Assembly: GCF_900240945.1 (NCBI RefSeq)
Contig: NZ_OESG01000013.1
Span: 2,441,622 to 2,505,621 of the forward strand
DNA from: Mycobacterium sp. 3519A
GTDB lineage: Bacteria; Actinomycetota; Actinomycetes; Mycobacteriales; Mycobacteriaceae
Direction of reading: 5' to 3'
DNA length: 64,000 bases
Under the pieces are notes generated by a model. That model had not been told where the DNA came from and did no database searches. It saw nothing but the letters and a program-made list of their open reading frames with translations. The translations under genes were made by a program, and so were the position numbers. The stretch's first letter is position 1; the number at the start of each line of letters is the position of its first letter. This document shows positions 1 through 8,600 of this stretch, in pieces.

Positions 1-158
1 GCTCTGGCGCCGTCCTTCCCGTGGTGCGGGCTGCCTGGGAATCCGACGACGTCATGCTCGACGTCGTCCGTATACACGGAGATCGCGGTGTCGACGTCAC
101 CCGCGCCCTCGGCGCGGATGTGCCGGGAGACCAGTTGCTCCATCGCACTGTGGTCCAT
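1..158 (-). CDS. NTF2-like / SnoaL-like domain protein (3' part outside window)
   Basis: This gene is cut by the window start, so only its first 52 codons are visible, reading leftward from ATG at 158 (an in-frame ATG at 143 is the alternative start). The visible protein has an N-terminal helix (MEQLVSRHIRAEGAGD) and then DTAISVYTDDVEHDVVGFPG. This is the usual opening of NTF2/SnoaL-fold proteins, small cone-shaped domains used as isomerases, cyclases or ligand binders. The gene is divergent from the large regulator starting at 212, with only 53 bp between them, so the two may share a control region. The exact reaction cannot be inferred from this fragment. Confidence 0.6.
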   Translation of the reverse strand, partial: MDHSAMEQLVSRHIRAEGAGDVDTAISVYTDDVEHDVVGFPGSPHHGKDGAR

Positions 159-211
159 GAAAGTTGTATATACGTTGTGGGCAACCCGGTAACGCCTTCT
201 AGGCTAAATCG

Positions 212-2884
212 GTGCGATTTGCGTGGCCCTTGACGGGCCGCACCGAGGAGATGCAGACGATCGCAGCCGCGATCGCCGATCCCGCTGTCGCCGGGATAGT
301 CGTGCACGGTGCGGCGGGGGTGGGAAAAAGCCGAATCGCGAGGGACGCCCTGCAGGCAGCGGCTGCCGAGGGCTGCGAAATCCGCTGGGCCGTCGGCACG
401 TCTGCGGCCAAGGCGCTGCCGCTGGGCGTGTTGGCCGCATGGGCTGATTCGTCATCGTCTGACAGTCTGGAGCTCGTCCGGGGTGCAATCGAATCACTGA
501 CTGCCGCGCCGCCGCATACGCCCGTGATCGTCGGGGTGGACGACGCGCATCTCGTCGACAACCTGTCCGCGTTCGTCGTTCATCAGATAGTGCAGCGAAG
601 GGCTGCCAAGGTGGTCCTCACGGTGCGTGACGGCGAGCCGATTCCCGATGCGATACAAGACATTTGGCGTGTCGCGCAGTTTGACCGGCTCGACCTGCAG
701 CCGCTGTCCATCGACGAGACGTCGGCGCTTCTGGCGGCAACGCTGGCTGGGCCCCTCCACGCGGAAGCCGCGCTACGGCTGTGGCGGCTCACCCGTGGCA
801 ATGCGCTTTATCTGCGCAACATCGTCGAACGCGAGATCGAAGACGGCCGACTGGCTTTGCGGGACGGCGAGTGGCAATGGTTCGGTGACGCGGTGCTACC
901 GCCCGGCCTTGTCGAACTGATCGATTCCCGGATGGGTCGACTGCCGGCAGCGGTAAGTGACGTCGTCGACGCGCTCGCCGTCGGCGAACCGCTCGAACTC
1001 GGCGCCCTGACCAGGATCACCGACGCCGCAGCCATCGAGGATGCGGATACTCGCGGCCTCATCACGCTGAACGACTTCGACGGCCGGATCGAGGTCCGGA
1101 TCGCGCACCCCCTCTACAGTGAGGTCCGCAGAAAACGGGCGGCCGCCACCCGGCTGCGTCGGCTGCGCGGCCTGGTCGCCACCGAACTCGCCGCGTGCGA
1201 CGATCGCGACGACATCCAGGTACTGGTTCGCCGCGCTTCCTTGAGCCTGGAGTCCGATTTACGCCCTGACGCGGATCTTCTGATCAAAGCGGCGCGTGGT
1301 GCCCTTTGGCTTGTCGGTGTGGACTCGTCGAGCCAACTGACGAGTGCGGCATCTTGGGGCGATCGGCTGGCGCGCGCCGCTGTCGCAGCGGGAGGTGGCG
1401 CCGAAGCCCATTTCATTCGGGCATACGCGCTGTCGTGGCTCGGCCACGGGGAAGACGCCGAAGAGGTCCTCGAGAACATCCCACACAGCGAGGTGGCTGG
1501 CGCCGACCAGGCCAGACGCGCGTTCCTGCAGGGGTTCAACCGACTTTTCGCTCTCAAGGATCCCGAAGGGGCACGACGGCTCGTCGACGACGCGGCGCAT
1601 ACCGTGCCGCCTGGCGCACAGGGTTACATCGAGGCCTTTCGATGCGTGTACGCGGCCGCGATGGGAGCGATGACCGCGGTAAACGCGCCGACGTACGACT
1701 GGGATTTCGGCCGCCTGCCCGACACGGTCGCGGCGCGGGTGACGGCGTGGGCGGTCACTGTCGCCCGCGGTGAAGCGGGTCGCACGACCGAGGCGGTGGC
1801 GACCGCAGTCGCCGGATATCCCATTCCGATGCGGTCGTTCGTCATCATCACCGACGCTCACGTCACCGCTTTGGTGCTGGCGGGTCGGATCGCCGAAGCC
1901 CAGAAGGTGGCGGATCTGCTTCGGGGAAGGGCGAATGAAGCTCTCGCCGTCACGCAGCCGTACATCGCGGTCATCGGCGCTGTAGCGGGGCGTGCCGCAC
2001 TTGGCGCGGGCTTGCTGCGTGAGGCGCATTCCCTCCTGCACGATCGGCTGGTCGAGACGTACCCTGGCATGGCCAACGGCTGGGGTTATCGATGCCAGAT
2101 CTCGCGGACGATGACGATCGCGATGCGTGGGATTGCTTCGGAGGCATCGCGGGCGATGGCCGCGCTCGAGGAGCGACGACATCCGGCCTGGCGGTACCTG
2201 GACTACGAGTACGCGCTGGCGCGTGCATGGGTGGCTGCTGCGCAGGAGGCTGTCAGCACTGCCGTCAGCGAGGCGTTACGGGGTGCCGAAACAGCAAGGC
2301 GCAACGGGCAGTTCGCCGCCGAAGTGATGTGCCTGCAGATTGCGGCACAATTCGGGGATTGCTCTGGGGAGGCGCGCCTCGTTGACTTGGCGAACATCGT
2401 GGAAGGCCCGCGCGCCGGACTGGCTGCTCGCTTCGCGCACGCGTTGTCTGGCAGCGACGCTGCCGAACTACTCGCGGTGTCACAGGACTTCGAAGAGATC
2501 GGCGATCTGATCGCGGCGATGGATGCCGCGGCGTACGCATCCCTGGCTCATCGCGAAGCGGGCCGCAGGGGGTCGGCGTTGACGTGTTCGGCGCGCGCCA
2601 ATGAACTGGCGCACCAGTGCGGTGACGCCAGTACGCCAGTGCTTCGCAGGGCGGTCACGTCGTTGCCGTTGAGTGAGCGCGAACGCGAGGTCGCCGCGTT
2701 GATCGGCCTCGGGTTGTCCTCGAGCGCGATCGCCGAGCGGTTGACGCTTTCGGTGCGCACCGTGGAGGGACACATCTACCGGGCGATGGGCAAGACCGGC
2801 GCCGCTGACCGGGAGGAACTGGCCGCGATGCTGTTCGCCAGCCACGCGAGTGGGCGGGAAATGACGCCCGAGAAAATCGAGTAG
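212..2884 (+). CDS. Large ATP-binding LuxR-family (LAL/MalT-like) transcriptional regulator
   Basis: An 890-residue protein from a GTG start. The N-terminus (WPLTGRTEEM) and the Walker A motif GAAGVGKSR at residues 33-41 mark an AAA/STAND-type ATPase module. A plausible Walker B follows (VIVGVDDAH). The middle several hundred residues are Ala-rich helical repeats of TPR-like character. The C-terminus, about residues 815-870, is a LuxR/GerE helix-turn-helix (LSEREREVAALIGLGLSS, then SVRTVEGHIYRAMGKTGA). Members of the LAL family bind DNA when ATP and an inducer are bound. The inducer here is unknown. The divergent NTF2-like gene at 1-158 is the most obvious candidate target, by position only. 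Confidence 0.85.
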   Translation: MRFAWPLTGRTEEMQTIAAAIADPAVAGIVVHGAAGVGKSRIARDALQAAAAEGCEIRWAVGTSAAKALPLGVLAAWADSSSSDSLELVRGAIESLTAAPPHTPVIVGVDDAHLVDNLSAFVVHQIVQRRAAKVVLTVRDGEPIPDAIQDIWRVAQFDRLDLQPLSIDETSALLAATLAGPLHAEAALRLWRLTRGNALYLRNIVEREIEDGRLALRDGEWQWFGDAVLPPGLVELIDSRMGRLPAAVSDVVDALAVGEPLELGALTRITDAAAIEDADTRGLITLNDFDGRIEVRIAHPLYSEVRRKRAAATRLRRLRGLVATELAACDDRDDIQVLVRRASLSLESDLRPDADLLIKAARGALWLVGVDSSSQLTSAASWGDRLARAAVAAGGGAEAHFIRAYALSWLGHGEDAEEVLENIPHSEVAGADQARRAFLQGFNRLFALKDPEGARRLVDDAAHTVPPGAQGYIEAFRCVYAAAMGAMTAVNAPTYDWDFGRLPDTVAARVTAWAVTVARGEAGRTTEAVATAVAGYPIPMRSFVIITDAHVTALVLAGRIAEAQKVADLLRGRANEALAVTQPYIAVIGAVAGRAALGAGLLREAHSLLHDRLVETYPGMANGWGYRCQISRTMTIAMRGIASEASRAMAALEERRHPAWRYLDYEYALARAWVAAAQEAVSTAVSEALRGAETARRNGQFAAEVMCLQIAAQFGDCSGEARLVDLANIVEGPRAGLAARFAHALSGSDAAELLAVSQDFEEIGDLIAAMDAAAYASLAHREAGRRGSALTCSARANELAHQCGDASTPVLRRAVTSLPLSEREREVAALIGLGLSSSAIAERLTLSVRTVEGHIYRAMGKTGAADREELAAMLFASHASGREMTPEKIE

Positions 2885-2929
2885 ACGGCTACTCACTGCC
2901 TGTCCCGGAAGTCGGCGCAAGCTGATGGG

Positions 2930-3136
2930 GTGGCCGATGAACTAACTCCACACGAGCGGGCACTGCGCAAGCTCCCGCTCCCGTACTCCCTGGCGCTGAG
3001 GTTGCGAGACGCGGGCGTCGCGCCCGAAGTCGTCAGCGAATACGTCGGCGTCGAGGTGCAGGCCCTCGAGGGCGTATACCGCATCGCGGAGGCCAAGCTC
3101 AGCGCCGCACAGCAGTGCGGTCAGACGTCCGCGTAG
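2930..3136 (+). CDS. Small uncharacterised protein with a helix-turn-helix-like sequence
   Basis: A 68-residue ORF with a GTG start at 2930. The sequence is rich in charged and Leu/Ala residues (LPYSLALRLRDAGVAPEVV, then EYVGVEVQALEGVYRIAEAK). The LRDAGVAPEVVSEYVGVEVQAL stretch has the spacing of two helices around a turn, as in small HTH or sigma-region-4-like folds, but I cannot name a family. It starts 45 bp after the LuxR regulator on the same strand, so it may be a downstream partner. Its last 16 bases overlap the 3' end of the convergent monooxygenase gene. Composition matches neighbouring genes. Confidence 0.55.
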   Translation: MADELTPHERALRKLPLPYSLALRLRDAGVAPEVVSEYVGVEVQALEGVYRIAEAKLSAAQQCGQTSA

Positions 3137-4323
3137 TCCGGCAACGCGATGGCGTCGGCGGTGGTGAACCACTTCTTCTCGGCGATGGGCCGGAACGGCC
3201 AGCGCTGCATCCACTTCATCACTTGCGCGGTGATCGCGATGTCGCTGGCCGACTTCGGCAGGTAACCGTCGATGCCGTTGGGCAAGTCCTGGCACCGGTC
3301 GATGTAGGGCCGCATCACCGACTCATATCTGCTCAACGCCACCGGAATCCGGTCGGCGTCCAGCGATGCGGCAGGCCCGAGTTCACCCGCCAACACGTAC
3401 GCGCCCACCAACGCAAGGCTGGTGCCCATCCCGCTCAGCGGTGAGGCGCAGTAACCCGCATCACCGACCAGTGTGACGCGGCCCTGCGAGATGGTCGGCA
3501 TGTGCACTTGACTGAACGAGTCGAAGTAGAAGTCGTCCGCCGTCTCGGCGGCCGCCAGCAGCGCATCGGACTGCCAGCCTGCGCCTGCGAAATGCCGTGC
3601 CAGCAGTGCCCGTTGCTCGTCGGAGTTGCGACGGTCGTAGGCGATGGGTTCGGAGCGGAACGCGAGCCCGGCCTTGCACAGCGCCGGATCGTGCGAGGGG
3701 CGCATCGAGGCATTGAGACCCGGGGCCTGATACATCAGATACCAGCCGTCGAGGCCGACGGTGTCGGGTGCGGTGAACCACGCGTTGTACCCGCCGAGCG
3801 GTTTGACGAACTGTTCCTCGGGGCCGAAGGCCAAGCGCCGCACCGCCGAATGAGGCCCGTCGCACCCGACGACCAGATCGGCCGACACCGTCGAGCCGTC
3901 AGTCAGCGCGGCGGTCACCGCATCAGCGCCCTGATCGAGTTGCTCGATGCGGGTGCTGAAGCGGTATTCCGTTTGGTCTTTCGTCGCTTGGTACAGCACG
4001 TCGACGAGGTCGCCGCGCAGGATCTCGAGCTTGGACACCAACCCGTTCCCGTTGAACGCGGTGACTGGCATCTCGGCGCGCCGACTGCCGTCGGCTTTGA
4101 TCCATGCGACGCCGCGCTGGTCCAGCGAGCGCTGCCGCATCTGCTCGATCAGCCCCATCCGGCTGACCACATCGCCGCCCGCACCGCGCAGGTCGACGGT
4201 CTGGCCGCCGGGGCGAATGCCGTCGGCGAGTTCGACGACGGTCACCTGGTAGCCACGATTGGTGAGCCAGAACGCCAGTGCAGGCCCGGCGATTCCGGCT
4301 CCACTGATCAGGATGGACGGCAT
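3121..4323 (-). CDS. FAD-dependent aromatic-hydroxylase-type monooxygenase
   Basis: A 400-residue protein with the three motifs of class A flavoprotein monooxygenases (PHBH/TetX type). These are the N-terminal Rossmann GAGIAG at residues 8-13, the GCDGPHS motif near 153 that contacts FAD/NADPH, and GDAGYCASPLSGMG at 287-300 that binds the FAD ribityl/phosphate. The family hydroxylates small aromatic or polyketide-like substrates using NAD(P)H and oxygen; the substrate here is unknown. Its ATG follows the TAA of the upstream beta-lactamase-fold gene with no gap, so the two are almost certainly one transcript and translationally coupled. Confidence 0.88.
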   Translation of the reverse strand: MPSILISGAGIAGPALAFWLTNRGYQVTVVELADGIRPGGQTVDLRGAGGDVVSRMGLIEQMRQRSLDQRGVAWIKADGSRRAEMPVTAFNGNGLVSKLEILRGDLVDVLYQATKDQTEYRFSTRIEQLDQGADAVTAALTDGSTVSADLVVGCDGPHSAVRRLAFGPEEQFVKPLGGYNAWFTAPDTVGLDGWYLMYQAPGLNASMRPSHDPALCKAGLAFRSEPIAYDRRNSDEQRALLARHFAGAGWQSDALLAAAETADDFYFDSFSQVHMPTISQGRVTLVGDAGYCASPLSGMGTSLALVGAYVLAGELGPAASLDADRIPVALSRYESVMRPYIDRCQDLPNGIDGYLPKSASDIAITAQVMKWMQRWPFRPIAEKKWFTTADAIALPDYADV

Positions 4324-5529
4324 TTAGATTTCGAGGGCTTGGTACGTGCGGCGGACGAACTTCGGTTGTGTTGACTGCAGTTTCAGCAGCGCGGTGTTGC
4401 CCGCGACCGCGGCGGCCGCATCGGCGCCGAAGTCCGGCAGATTCTGGATCAGGTAGATCAGGATCAGGTCCTGGCTCGGATCGGCCTGCCACCACGTGCC
4501 GTACGCGCCGGGCCAACTGAAAGTGCCGAGACCGCCGGGGCCGAACAGCTGACGGGACCTGGCGGGGTCGGTGACCACCGACAAGTTCAGCCCGAATCCG
4601 CGGCCGATCCAGAACGGCATGCCGAGGAACGGATGTTGCTTCTGTTCGTCGGTCAGCCGGTCGGTACGCATCGACCGCACGGACTGCTCGGACAGCACCC
4701 GCACACCGTCGAGTTCCCCGCCCGCCAACAGCATTCGGGCGAAGCGCAGATAGTCGTCGGCGGTGGAGAACAGGTTCGCACCACCCATGCAGAACGGTGG
4801 CGGCGCGATGGGGGGTGGCCCCATCGCGTCGTGGCTGAGGGTGTCGTCGTCCTCGAGCTTGTACATGGTGGCGGTGCGGCCGCGGTTGCGGGCCGCCACG
4901 AAGAACGCGGTGTCCGCCATCTTCAGCGGCTCGAAGATCCGCTCCGCCAGCACGTCCTGCAGGATCTTGCCTTCGATGCGTTCCAGCAGGATGCCCAACA
5001 CATCGGTGGCGTTGCTGTAGGTCATCCGGTCGCCGGGCTGATGCTGCAGCGGCAGTGCCGCCACCTCGGCCAGCCAGCGCTCCGGGTTCTGCCGCGGCGA
5101 AATCTTCGAATAGGCCTTGGCCAGTGGACCGGTCACCGAGAAGAAATAGGCAAGCCCGCTGCGGTGGGTCATCAGATCGTCGACGGTGATCTGTCGGCGC
5201 GCGGGGTGCGTCTTGTCGAGCGGGCCGCCCGGGCTGTCGAGCACCCGCATGTCCGCGAGTTCGGGCAGCCATTTGGCGACGGGATCGGTCAGGGCGAGCT
5301 TGCCCTCGTCGATCAGGCTCATGGCCGCTGCGACCGTCACGGGTTTGGTCATCGACGCGATACGGAAGATGGTGTCGCGCCGCATCGGCAGGTTGGCGTG
5401 CACGTCCCGGTGGCCGAGCTCGTTGACCTGGAGGACCTCGCCAGAGCGCCAGACCAGCGTGACGGCCCCGGCCAGGAAACCGGCATCGATGGATTCGCGG
5501 ATGGACGCCTGGTTGGTGTCAAGCTTCAT
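4324..5529 (-). CDS. Serine beta-lactamase-fold hydrolase (class C / EstB-like)
   Basis: A 401-residue protein. I chose ATG at 5529 (MKLDTNQASIRES) because the further upstream open frame lacks family similarity and would run into the region opposite the next gene. The family's catalytic SxxK tetrad is SMTK at residues 59-62 and the second motif YxN is YSN at 171-173. No signal peptide is seen, which favours a cytoplasmic esterase or amidase of the EstB/penicillin-binding-protein-like group over a secreted antibiotic-resistance enzyme. The stop codon abuts the start of the FAD monooxygenase, suggesting that the two enzymes act on the same compound or pathway. Confidence 0.85.
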   Translation of the reverse strand: MKLDTNQASIRESIDAGFLAGAVTLVWRSGEVLQVNELGHRDVHANLPMRRDTIFRIASMTKPVTVAAAMSLIDEGKLALTDPVAKWLPELADMRVLDSPGGPLDKTHPARRQITVDDLMTHRSGLAYFFSVTGPLAKAYSKISPRQNPERWLAEVAALPLQHQPGDRMTYSNATDVLGILLERIEGKILQDVLAERIFEPLKMADTAFFVAARNRGRTATMYKLEDDDTLSHDAMGPPPIAPPPFCMGGANLFSTADDYLRFARMLLAGGELDGVRVLSEQSVRSMRTDRLTDEQKQHPFLGMPFWIGRGFGLNLSVVTDPARSRQLFGPGGLGTFSWPGAYGTWWQADPSQDLILIYLIQNLPDFGADAAAAVAGNTALLKLQSTQPKFVRRTYQALEI

Positions 5530-5650
5530 CGGCGTCAGCGTACCCAGGGGCAATTCGAGTATGCGACTACCTAATCCCGATCGCCGCCCGCGGCAGACGA
5601 TGGTTGCGCGGCGCTCACTGCCGTTTCGCAGCCTGACTTGGGAGGTGGGC

Positions 5651-8600
5651 ATGATGGGTTACGCCAGGTATGTCGGTCGAGTCGGCGGGTTGGCAGTGGC
5701 ACTAGGGGTCGGGATGGCCGTCGCGACCACACCCGCGTTTGCCGATCCGTCTGATTCCGAATCGACGACGTCGACGACGTCGTCGTCATCGGAGGCGAAG
5801 GCGCTGGATTCCAAGGCGGACGAGCCAAAGACCGCCGACGAGCCAAAGGTCGCCGACGAGCCGACGGACACCGACAGCACCACCGCAACCAAGAAGGCCA
5901 CCGCGACCTCACCGGCCAAGGACAAGAAGTCGGGTTCGGACAAACCCAATGCGGCCAGGACGGCGAAGAAGCCGAAGCGAGTCAAGCCGAGCACACCGTC
6001 GGCCGGCGACGACACCGATGACCGGTCGGCGACCAGCAATGCCTCGGTAGCCCCGCGCAAGTCGCAGCCGGCAGACCCGCCGGCACCGACCGGTAAGCCG
6101 GTCTCCGACACGGCGCCCGCGCCGGTGTCGACGACGTTGCAAGCCGTGACGGTGCAGGACGCGCCGAAGGTCGATCCGGCGCCGAAGCCGGAGCTGACGC
6201 CGATGGCGTCGAATCTGCTTGCGGCCGTCGGGCTGGACTCATCGGCCGACGGTGACACTCCCGAGGTACCCGGCGAGTCGCCGCTGCTGTTGGCCGGTCT
6301 GGCGGCGTTGCGGCGGCAGACGCAGAAGGAGTCCGTCGACGACGTTGGCTTCTCGAAGGTGGCGGACGACCGGGCGCAGACGAGCTTGATGGTGGCCGCC
6401 GCGGCGGTGAACTCCGCACCGACGGCGGCCCCGGTCGTGGGCGTACCCGATCAGGCCACCGGCGCAGTGGTTGTCGCGATGAACGCGACTGATGCCGAGG
6501 GCAATTCACTGTCGTACGTCGTGACCGGTCAGCCCACCGGGGGCTCCGTCGAGGCGCTGAGCAGCGGCCAGTTCCGGTACACGCCGACGGTGGCGTCGCG
6601 ACTGGCGGCGGCGTCGACGTCGACACCGGATTTCGACTCGTTCACGGTCACAGTCAGCGACGGCCAGGGCGGCGTCACGCCGGTCACCATCACGGTCCCG
6701 AAACTGCCTGCGGTGTGGGCAACTCAGGCGTCGGCGTCGAACGTGACGGGCAGCAAGCCATACGGGGTGGCGTTGGTGGGGGACCTCGCTTATGTGGCGA
6801 ATCAGGGCACCAACACCGTGACGGTGGTCAACACGAAGACCGGTGCTGTGGTTGGTAGTCCGATTGTGGTTGGCACTGCGCCCACTGGAGTGCTGGCCAA
6901 CGCCGACGGCTCCAGGGTCTACGTGACCAACCGGACCAGCGGGACGGTGTCGGTGATCGACACCGCGAACAGGGCGGTCACATCGGTGAAGGTGGGGTCA
7001 AGCCCAGAGTTCATGACGCTCAACGAGAATGGCACCAAGCTGTATGTCACCAACTACGGTTCCAGCAGTGTGTCGGTGATCGAAACGTCCACGTTCAAAG
7101 TCCTCGACGTCAATCCGTCGACCACGACTGTCGATGCGATCAAAGTGGGCGCCTATCCGCGAGGAATCGCGTTCACGACGGTCAACGGCCAGCCCCGGCT
7201 GTATGTGGTGAGCCGTGCAGGCAATTCGGTGTCGGTGGTCGATCTCAACACCTACAAGCTCATCGACGCCAATCCGTCGACGACGACGGTGGATTCGATC
7301 AAGGTCGGGTCCACGCCGGAGATGATCGCGATCCGCGACGGCTACGCCTATGTCACCAACTACGGGTCGAACACCGTCTCGGTGATCAACGTCACCACCA
7401 ACAAGGTCGAGGGGGCGGCGATCGCGGTGGGTTCCAGGCCTGCCGGGATCACGGTGAGCCCGGACGGCAGCCTGCTGTACGTGGCCAACGGTAACGACAC
7501 GGTCAGTGTGATCAACGCCAAGACCCGTTCGCTGGTGAGCACCGTGCAGATCGACACCGCGCCGGAGACCAACTACCACATCGTCGCTGTCCGCGCCGAC
7601 GGCAGCCTGGTCGTCACCGACATGGCCGACAAGGCCGTCCGTGTGGTCAAGCTCAACCGCGGTAACACCGCACCGGTGGCGATCAGCGATCCCACTGTGG
7701 GGGCGGCGGACTCGAACGGCGCGATCACCGGTTCGGTGAACATCAAGGACTGGGACGGCGACACGCTCACCTACAACGCCATCAGCGGGCCGAGCAGGGG
7801 CACGCTGACATTCAACCCGGCGGCGGGTACTTACACATACACACCGACTCAGGCGGGCCGCGACGCCGCTGCCCAAAATCCCGGCCTGACAGACACATTC
7901 ACCATTCGTGCTACTGATCCTGCTGGAGCCTACAGGGACACCGCTTCGATCATTGTGACGATCCTGCCGTCGGTGATCTCGGGGCAACCGAGCGCAGCCC
8001 CGTACCGAAGCGTCGATCCGTTGACCGGTGAAATCCGTGGGCCAGTGGGTGTAGTCGGAAGTGGCCTGAGCTATACGGTCGTCGGCGCACCTACCAACGG
8101 TTCGGTGAGGATCACGTCACAAGGCGACTTCGTCTACAACCCAACTTTGGCGACCAGGCTGGCGGCCGATCTGACCTCCGGACCAGACACCGACAGCTTC
8201 ACGGTGAAAGTCACCGGCGCGCAGATGAATCAAACGGTAACCGTGACGGTGCCTGTCGCACCGGCCCGCATCACAGTGGACAGCCAGTTCGCGCCCACGC
8301 TCGGGACCTCGCCCGCAGGTGTCGACATGAATTATCGGCGAGCCTGGATTGTGAATCAGGCCGATGGCACCATGTCGATAATCGAGGTGCCACACGGTTA
8401 CACGGTGGCCACTCTCCCAGTCGGGACATCGCCGACGTCGGTCGCGTGGGACTTCGATTACGCCTGGGTCACCAATCAGGGATCCAATACCGTCTCAGTC
8501 ATCGACCTTGTTTACAACCCAGGCGCAACGCAGACGCTGTCGGGTTTCAACCAGCCCTCGGACGTTCTGCTCGACTACCCTGGCATCGTCTTCGTGTCCA

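Noticed and set aside
5186..5650. N-terminal extension of the propeller protein back to 5186
   Set aside because: It lies antisense to the beta-lactamase-fold gene, is Arg/Ser-rich, and would bury a clear signal peptide and the GGAGG site before 5651.
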